From Heloderma charlesbogerti (taxonomy: Eukaryota; Chordata; Lepidosauria; Squamata; Helodermatidae): a DNA stretch of 64,000 bases. Location: assembly GCA_026122225.1 (NCBI GenBank), contig JANEZZ010001960.1, positions 620,001-684,000 on the forward strand, in the 5' to 3' direction. The translations under genes were made by a program, and so were the position numbers. Shown in pieces: positions 24,502 to 33,500 of the stretch. Below the pieces are notes generated by a model, which was given only the letters and a program-made list of their open reading frames with translations, was not told where the DNA came from and ran no database searches. Each line of letters starts with the position of its first letter. Position 1 is the first letter of the stretch.

Positions 24502-27500
24502 TTACTTATATATTTCTGTATCGCCCAATAGCTGAAGCTCTCTGGGCGGTTCACAAAAATTAAACCCAAAAAGCGCAGGATAAAACAGTATAAAATATAA
24601 AAGCATTAAAACCACAATATGACGATACAACCAGAATAAAACCTAGCAGCAATGCACAGATTTAAAATACAGATTTAAAACACCAAAGCTAAAAGACTAA
24701 AATGCCTGGGAGAATAAAAAGGTCTTCACCTGGTGCCAGAAGGAATACAACATAGGTGCCAGGCGAACCTCTCTAGAGAGCTCATTCCACAGCCGGGCTG
24801 CCATAGCAGAAAAGGCCCTCTTCCTGGTAGCCACTCGCCTCACTTCCTTTGGAAGGGGCTCATGGAGAAGGACCGCTGAGGATGATATTAGGGTCCAGAC
24901 AGGCACAAATGGGAGGAGGCAATCCATCAGATAACCTGGCCCCAAGCCATTAAGGGCTTTGAATGTTAATACCCGTGTTTTGAATTGGGCTTGGAAATGG
25001 ACTGGCAGCCAGTGCAGCTGGAAAAGTACTGGTGTAATGTGATCTCATTGGCCAGTCCCCATTAACAATCTTGCTGCCCTATTTTGGACTAGCTGAAGTT
25101 TCCAGACCGTTTTCAAAGGCAGCCCCACGTATAATGCATTGCAGTAATCCAGACTTGAAGTTATCAGAGCATGGATAACTGTAGCTAGGTTATCTCTGTC
25201 CAGATAAGGGTGAAGTTGGTATACCAGCCTAAGCTGATAAAAAGTGTTCCGTGCCACTGAGTTCATCTGTGCCTCAAGTAACAATTCTGGGTCCAAGAGC
25301 ACCCCCAAACTATGAACCTGATCCTTTAGGGGGAGTGCAACCCCCTCCAGAACAGGTTGAATATCACCTAGCTGGGCAGACGAACCACCCACTAACAGTA
25401 CCTCCATCTTGTCTGGATTGAGTTTCAGTTTATTGGCCCTCATCCAGTCCATTACCGTGCCCAGGCACTGATTCAGAACAGCCACTGCCTCACCTGGGTT
25501 TGATGAGAAAGAGAGGTAGAGCTGGGTGTCATTGATGGCACCTCAGCCCACACCTCTGGATAACCTCCCCCAGTGGTTTCATGTAGATGTTAAACAGCGT
25601 GCGGGATAATATAGAGCCCCGTGGAACCCCATGGCATAATTGCCATGGCACAGAGCAATAATCCCCCAGCACCACCTTCTGGAGTCAGCCATCCAAGTAG
25701 GAGTGGAACCACTGCAGCTCAGTGCCTCCAACTCCCAACCCAGACAAGCTATCCAGAAGGATACCATGATGGATGGTATCGAAAGCCACTGAGCGGCCCA
25801 GGAGAATCAACAGGGTCGCACTCCCCCTGTCTCTCTCCTGGCAGAGGTCATCCCACAGGTGACCAAGGCAGTTTCCATTCCAAAACCAGGCCTAAAGCCC
25901 GATTGAAATGGATCTAGATAATCTGTTTCATTCAAGAGTGCCTGGAGTAGTCCTGCAACCAAGCACCGCTCAAGCACCTTGTCCAGGAAGGGGATGTTGG
26001 CCACCAGTCTATAATTGTTAATGTCCTTTGGGTCCAGGTTAGGCTTTTTCAGGAGTGGCCTGATTATCACCTCTTTTAAAGAGGCCAGCACCACTCCCTC
26101 TCTTAAGGAGGAATTTACAACCTCCTAGACCCAGCCAAACATCCCCTCCTTGTTTGATGTAATAAGCCATGAAGGGCAAGGGTCAAGCACACAAGTGGTC
26201 AACCGAACTTGGCCAAGCACCTTGCCTGCATCCTTAGGCCTCAATAACTGAAACTCATCCAATAAAACTGGACCAGACGGTGCTCTGAACACCTCTACCA
26301 ATGGAACTGCATTAATCATGGTGTCCAATTCATGATGAATCTGAGTGACTTTATCTTCAAAGTGCTGTGCAAACTCGTCACAGCGTGCAGTCACAGGTTC
26401 CCAAGTCTCTGTCTCTGGCCTAGAATGTAACAGGCTGCGAACCACTCGGAAAAGCTCCACTGGATGACACTGAGAAGATGCAATGCTGGTGGAAAAGAAC
26501 TGTCTCTTTACTACCCTCACCGCCACAGAGTAGGCTCGATAATGAGCTCTTGGTCAGACTCAGCACGAGTTTTCCTCCACCTGCATTCTAGCCATCTCCT
26601 TTCTTGCTTCATTGCCCTCAGCTCAGGTTATACCAAGGAGCTGGCCGGGCTCTGCTCAGTGGGAGGGGAAGCTTGGGCGTAATCGTGTCAACTGCCCAAG
26701 TCATCTCTGCATTCCACAGAGCGACCTGGGCTTCGACAGGAGCACCAGCCATACCAGCAGGAAAATCCCCCAGAGCCCTCTGGAATCCATCAGAATCCAT
26801 TAGCCTCCAGGGATGGACCATTTTAATAGGTCCCTCACCCTTCCAGAGAGGAAAGGCTGCCGAGAGTCTAAACCTCAGCAGGAAGTGATCTGACCATGAC
26901 AAAGGGACAGATGTTAATTTCAAATCACCATGCTCCTGCCCAGTCGAGAAAACCAGCTCAAGCGTGTGTCCTCCTTTTACATGTGGTGGGCCAATGACAT
27001 ATTGGGACAGCCCCATGGTTGTCACGGTGGCCATGAAGTCCTGAGCCGCCCTGGATACAGCGGCCTCGGCATGGAAGTTGAGATCCCCCAGGACTATCAT
27101 CCGAGGGGTCCTCAACACGAAGTCTGAGACCACCTCCGTCAGCTCAGGCAGGGAGTCTGATGGGCAGCGGGGTGAGCGGTACACCAACAGAATCCCCAAT
27201 CTGTCTCGGGTACCCAACACAAGGTACCAACACTCAAGATCTGCACTCAGATGTGCAGGAAGCCTAGAGAGGGGGATCACATTCCTACAGGACATGGCAA
27301 CCCCTGCTCCTCGACCCTCAAGTTGGTGTTGGTGCTGAACTGAGTACCCAGAAGGGCACAGCTGAGAGAGAGTAACTCCTCCCAGTTCCCCCACCCAAGT
27401 CTCAGTAATACATGCCAGGTCAGCCCCCTCATCCACTATCAAATCATGGATGAGGGAGATTTATTTTGGACTGATACAAAGTGGATCAGACCAGCATCGA

Positions 27501-30500
27501 GGCACCCCAAAGTGAAGTGGTTCCTCCATGAAGCATCATCCGCCTTATATATTTGGAACTCTTCTTACGCCTTCTGAGCAGCCTAGACAGGCTGTCTCCA
27601 AAATGTATCAACTTCTGAAAGATTGCACGGAGGAGGAGGGAGGGGGGAAGATAGGATGATGCTGAGGTGCCAAATGTATAAATTTGGGAGAGATCTGTCC
27701 ACAGGGAGAGGCGGGAGAAGGGGAGAGGAGAGGGAGGAGGAGGAGGGAGTGAGCTTTGCTGTGAATTAGCATCCATTTGCTCATTGTAAGCGAGGTGGTG
27801 TTACTGGAGAGGCGAGGACTGTCTGAACATTATTTGGCTAGAGCAGTGGTCTTCAAAGTGGGGTGCATGCACCCTGGGGGGGGCAAGATGATCCATTGGG
27901 GTGCACAAGCCACCTGATAATTGAGTAGCCTCCCACTGCCCTGACGAGCTGCCACTGTGTGCAATGATGGTGGTGGTGGCATCTGCAGCAGGATGGGATG
28001 GGAGACGAGAGGGAAGCTCCATGGCATTTCTCTCTCCTCTCCAGTCCTAGCCACTGGGAGCAACTGCCCCAGTCTCTGCCAGGCATGGCAGAGGAAGTCT
28101 TAATCCTTCCCACTCTCCATTGACAGAACGAAGCTGAGAAGAAAGCACGTGCTATGGGGACTGGGTAAAACGAGCATACATAAAATCACAAAGGGATCCT
28201 CGTGATTTCATATGATTTTTGCTAGGGATGTACGAAAGTCACTTACCTTTTCGACAGGGTGATTTGTGGTGGGGGGGAGGCGCTCCAAACCTCCCCCCGA
28301 AATCCTAACCCGGCCAGCTCTGCTCCGTGGACATTCCACGGAGCCGCTATCCGGGGCCGCCCGCAGCCAGACATCCGGCCTCTGGGCAGCCTGCAGCCAA
28401 CCCCCCCCCACACAGCAAACGCAAATGGCAGCGGCTACGGCGGCGTGGATGGCAGCAGGTAAGTGCTCCATTTCGCGCGCCTTTCGTGGGGTGGAGGGGG
28501 CAGGGGCTTCGTTCCACCACGGATTTCAGGTGGCAGAAGATCCATGGCAGAATTCTCTGACATCCCTAATTTTTGTACAGCAAATCCCGCAAACCACCAT
28601 CGTATCACAGAGCACATCTGCCTCCACGGGCTGAATCAGGAAAATCACAGATTCACCACTCGTGAGCACAGCCACGGTGCTAAAACATGGATCCCTGGCA
28701 GGGATCCTCTTGATTTCATAGGATTTTTGCAGAGCAAATCCCCCAAACCACCATCATATCACAGAGCACATCTGCCTCTATGGGCTGAACCAGAAAAATC
28801 ACGGATCTGCCACTCGTGGGCACAGCCACAGTGCAAAAACAGGGGAAAATGGCTCCCCCTATTCCCTGGAACAAGATGGCTGCCAGTGTGCATCCAGCGG
28901 GCCTAGGAGCTACTGGAGGCAGCGGCAGCAGCCCACCTTCATTAGCAGGAGTCGAACTCCAACCGGGCACCCTCCTCTCCTTCCAAGGAAGGGAGAGAGC
29001 GCAGTGGAGGGTGACTCCTGCCCTCGTGCCTGTCAGCAGTTGGTGGGCTGTGATGGGCAGTGTTTTCCCTGGCAGCCCCGGCAGCAACTTTCCTGGTCGC
29101 TCCCCTGGCGGCAGCACCCTGCCCCCTGGAACAAGGGCTCAGGTAAGGAGCTGGGGGCTGGGCAGCATGTTGCGGGGGGCGAAGCGGGATTAAGATTCTG
29201 AATCCCACTTTGGATTCGTAGGCTGAGGCGGGTTGGACCCCCCCCCCGAATCAGCTCAAGCTGAATTGGGTCCGCCTTGGAAGCCCCAAAGCAACTTCCA
29301 GGTTGGACTGGGGGTCCACGCACAGCCTTATTACAAAGCTTAATAGTAAGACAGCCCCTGCCCTCAGGCTTACAATCTAAAAGACATAATACAAAAGGAA
29401 AAAATGATTGGGAGGGAGGAGGAAAACAGCAAAACTCAGGCATCAGTTCTTTGTTTCAAAGTTCTTATAGGTGTTCTTTCTGGCAGGGAAGGGTGAAAAT
29501 GTTCCCTGCAGCTGTTCATTCTCTGGCCAATGTGCCGGGCGAGGTTGGTCTCCCACTTGCCATGGTGTTTGCCTGGGGAGGCTGGGGGAGGAGCCTCCCA
29601 GTGACCCATGGATGAGGCCAGAGTCTGCAGTCCCAGGAAACTGTCATTTGGAGCTTGCCTTCTCGGGCCACTCCAACTGACAGTGGATCTGGCTGGGCAC
29701 TTGATTTATGCCCGACTGACATCAATTTAGTTGAGCTTAATTGATTTCTGTATTTCAGTCAGTCCCTTTCAAAAAATGTGGAGTTGGTCATTCTGTTTTT
29801 CTAAGTGGTTTAACAATGCATTAAAGCCAAGCAGTTCACTCAGTATTTCATTTTAAGGTGTTTTAAATGTTGTAATAGCCAGCCTCCTCAATAAAAGAGA
29901 GTAATTTCAAGAGTAACGAAGACAAACCTGATGTGTAATCCTCCTTCAGTACCAAGCCGCGTAGAATCAGGAAATGGCAAAGTACACTGAGAAGAGACAC
30001 ACAGGCCCTCAGGAAACCAGAAAACATGAGGAAAACAAATAGGGTTGCCACCGCTTTCTTTTACCAGCCCATGCTCTCATGTTCATATCAGCTTGTGCTG
30101 CAGATATTAGCAGCAAATGCATAGCTCCAAAAGGGTCAGTTGCTGATTTCTACAGGTCAAGCTGCTGTTATAAGTTCAAGAGCAGCCAGTCTGGATTTCT
30201 TTTGGAGAAGCTGGCAATTTTAGGTGAGGCGCACAGTCTTCTGTGTTGTGATGGGGACAGGGACGCTCTCTCCCCTTAAGCAAAGCTCTGCAGGAGTCCA
30301 GAGGAGTCCCACCCCATCCTAGGCATCAGCTGACACCATTCCCATGTCCAGTTTTCGCAGGCAATGGAACGGACTATACTTTGTACAAAGCAAGCACACC
30401 CTGGAAATCCAAGGAAGACATTTTTGGGACCAGCACGCTGGGTGAATCTTGCATGGCATTCAGACAAAAATATAAAACTACTTCAGAAGTGCCTTTCATC

Positions 30501-33500
30501 TCCAGCAGCAGAGCCATTTGGGGCAAATCAGAGCTTCTTTCATGTTCAGAGACAACATTCCCATCCATTCATGAGCTGCCAAAATGGGGCCTATTATGCC
30601 ACTGTTACCCATAACTGCCTATTTTGTTCAGTGAGGGGTTTGGGGTTTTTTTAAGAAATCTGATCCATCCCTCTTGTTGTTTTGTAAACAGGAAGTTGTC
30701 AAAGCCATTCAAGAGGCCCAGGCAGTGAAGCACCTGGTTTCCATGGCAACCAGCGAGCATGTCATAATGCAGAATGAAGCACTGATTGCCTTGGCCATCG
30801 CTTCTGCAGTCAATTTAGGTATTCAAGCACTTCCTAGACACTGCTCCTTAAGTGGGCATGAAATAGAACATGGACTGTTTCAAACGCCCAGTTCACTTAC
30901 ACAAGCCTTTATAGATAAAACTGTACTCTCTGTACTCTGTCCACTTCCCTTCATCATGTCTTGGAATGGGCTGGCACTGCCCAGCAGACTTGGGGCCAAT
31001 GTGAGCAGGCAAGGCATAGGCTATTGGGTAGCAGAGCTGGCAAGACCAAAGCAAGGGTCTGGAGCAACTCCCGTGGGAGAGGTTACGTCTGGGACTGTTT
31101 ACAAGTAAGGGAGACATGGTAGAGGTGTACAAATTATGCATGGTGGGGAGAATGTGGATGAGGCATTTTCCTCCCTCTCTCATAATACTAGAACCTGGGG
31201 TCATCCCATGAAGCTGAATGGTGAGAGACTTAGGACAGAAAAGGAAGTACTTCTTCACACAATGCATAGTTAAACTACGGAATTCACTACCACAAGATGT
31301 AGCGATGGCCACCAATTTGGAAGGCTTTAAAAAGTTATTAGGGGCCCCCAACACAGTGCCTACAGAGACCTCCAACAGTGCCCATGAAGCTCTCCCCTCC
31401 CTGCACCTTCAGAAAAAATTGTTTTAAGAAAAAACTTGGAAAATGTTAGGCACTCTTTTTTCTCTCCCTTTCTGTCCCCTCTACCCCTTTGTCTTGCCAT
31501 TTCCACCTTCTCCCAGCCTCTAGCCTTGCTCTTTCTCCCCCCACCCCCACCCCTCACTTTTCTAGCCAGGCCTCCAAAGCAGCCACGATGTGACTAGCCA
31601 CATCCACCATAGGAGCCGTTTTGTGGTGGCACCCACAGCAGTTTCTTAAATTTGCAAATGTGCCCACAGGTCCAAAAGGTTTGGGGACCCCTGGATTAGA
31701 TGAATTCATGGAGGATGAGGTTATCAATACCTACTAGTCATGAAGGCGATATGCTACCTCCAGTACCAGAGGCAGTATGCTTCTGGGGAACATGAGCAAG
31801 ATGGTGCTATTGCACTCATGTCCCACTTGTGGGCTTCCCACAGGCAGCTGGTTGGCCACTGTGTGAAGAGAATACTGGATTAGATAGACCCTTGGTCTGA
31901 TACAGCATGGCTGTTCTTATGTCAAGCAAGACTAAGGAGAGAAGTTGCAAGGTGAGGTATTATGTCTGTTTACAGGACATGCTTTATTTCACAGACAAAT
32001 TGTATTGACTGGAGGCGGAAGTGTATACTGGAACAGAGAAAGGCAGAAATAAATCACATTGGGAAAGGGATGGTCCCACTGGAGCTCAAGTGGAGATTTC
32101 CAAGAGAAAAGTGGTGACTCAGGAAATGAAGGCCCTCCTATAGGCATTAGTCATAATACCCTTAGGGTGCAATCCTATCTAGATAGGCGTCCACCTATCC
32201 AAAGCAAGGCAGGAGAAGCAGAGGGGGGATCATTCCCTCTGCGCCTCTCCTGCCCTGCTTTTTCTGCTAGACAGCCATTTTCAAATTTCTAGCCGCGGGG
32301 GGTCAGAGTGGGAGAGAAGGCCGCTGTACGACACACAGGATGTGTCATACAGCAGATCCGCTCTCTCCGCCCCAGAACTCCCCCAGCCCCACTTTTCAGC
32401 CACTCTGCGCTCCTATTCCGAGCGCGGAGGATGGAGCTTCTCCGCGCTGTCTCAGAGGCAGCGCGGATGTGAGGAGAGGTCAGTTTTCCAGGAACCGACC
32501 TCACAGCGCAGACTCTGAGGTCGGTTCCCAGAAAACAGCATATCCTATGGCCGTCTAGCCGCTATCTTAGCGGCCATAGGATTGCTCCCTCCAACATTTT
32601 TTTGGTTTGCAAATTACCAAAATGACCATTCTATCTTAATTAATGCAGGAAGTGCCACACAGCTAGGGCGGGGGGAGGGGGTTTGGGGAGTGGGGAGAAT
32701 AATCTCTACATGCATGTAGGTATCTACATCTCTAGAAATGTCTTTGAGGGGGGAAATATATTAAAACATTTCCTCTCCTTTGCAGAAATCATCAAAGAGG
32801 CATTTAAAGAGGCCAAGCTAGTTCAGAACATACATAAACTTCTCCAAGATGAAAGCACAGGTCCAGAGGTGAAATATAATTCAATAGGCCTGTTGTGCAG
32901 TCTCCTGAATTCAGGTAATTTTAGTCCAGTGGATACATGAATCAGACTTTATCACTGTGTGATATCAAAGCATTTTATATTAGGAAATGTGCAGCCGTAA
33001 TGCAGCAGGGATGAGAGAGAGGTAGCAAGCATCCCAGTTGTTTTTCAATATCCTCCAACCCACACAAAGTAGATTACGATCATATTATGAACTCTCCCAA
33101 CCTGGTGCCTTCTAGTTGAGTTGGACTACAACCCCCATCATCGCCAATGGTCAGTTGTAGTCACGTTTTTGGGGAACATGAGCCAATGGCCAGTTGTGCC
33201 CTCCAGATGTGTTGGACTACCACAATGAGGGAGCCTAATATAATGCATTATGACAAATTTCGCTTTTAACAGTACTAAAAGATGGTTACATGATCAATAC
33301 TTTTGTGTACTTGCTCTAGAAACTTTTCCCCATCTTACCCATCTATCATGTGGCATACATATTTTTCTTCCATGAATGGCCTGCTGTTGTCATAGCTTAT
33401 GCCAGTGTCACCACCACCACAGCAGTTTGAAGATTATGGAGCCTACTGGAAGTTTTTCTGTATGGGTGTATTTCACACAGGGCCATAAAGTTCAAAAAGA

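Larger units (their letters stand above)
23406..30691 (+). other. 7.3-kb intron of RAP1GDS1-like gene
   Basis: Contents: poly-G tract 23762-23778, MITE 23930-24062, L2 LINE 24456-27480, a hAT element in a tandem repeat 28130-28830, GC-rich sequence 28830-29280 without a recognised identity, and a repeat-like segment at 29330-29400 (AGCCCCTGCCCTCAGGCTTA). 29700-30690: nothing recognised. Confidence 0.75.
30819..32785 (+). other. intron of RAP1GDS1-like gene
   Basis: It holds a CR1 3' end in sense orientation (31115-31925, interrupted) and a GC-rich element with inverted ends (32163-32592). The remainder is unremarkable. Confidence 0.75.

Noticed and set aside
28266..28634. Open frames around 28.2-29.2 kb
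   Set aside because: They overlap a hAT element and tandem repeats, exist in several frames at once because of GC bias, and show no protein motif.
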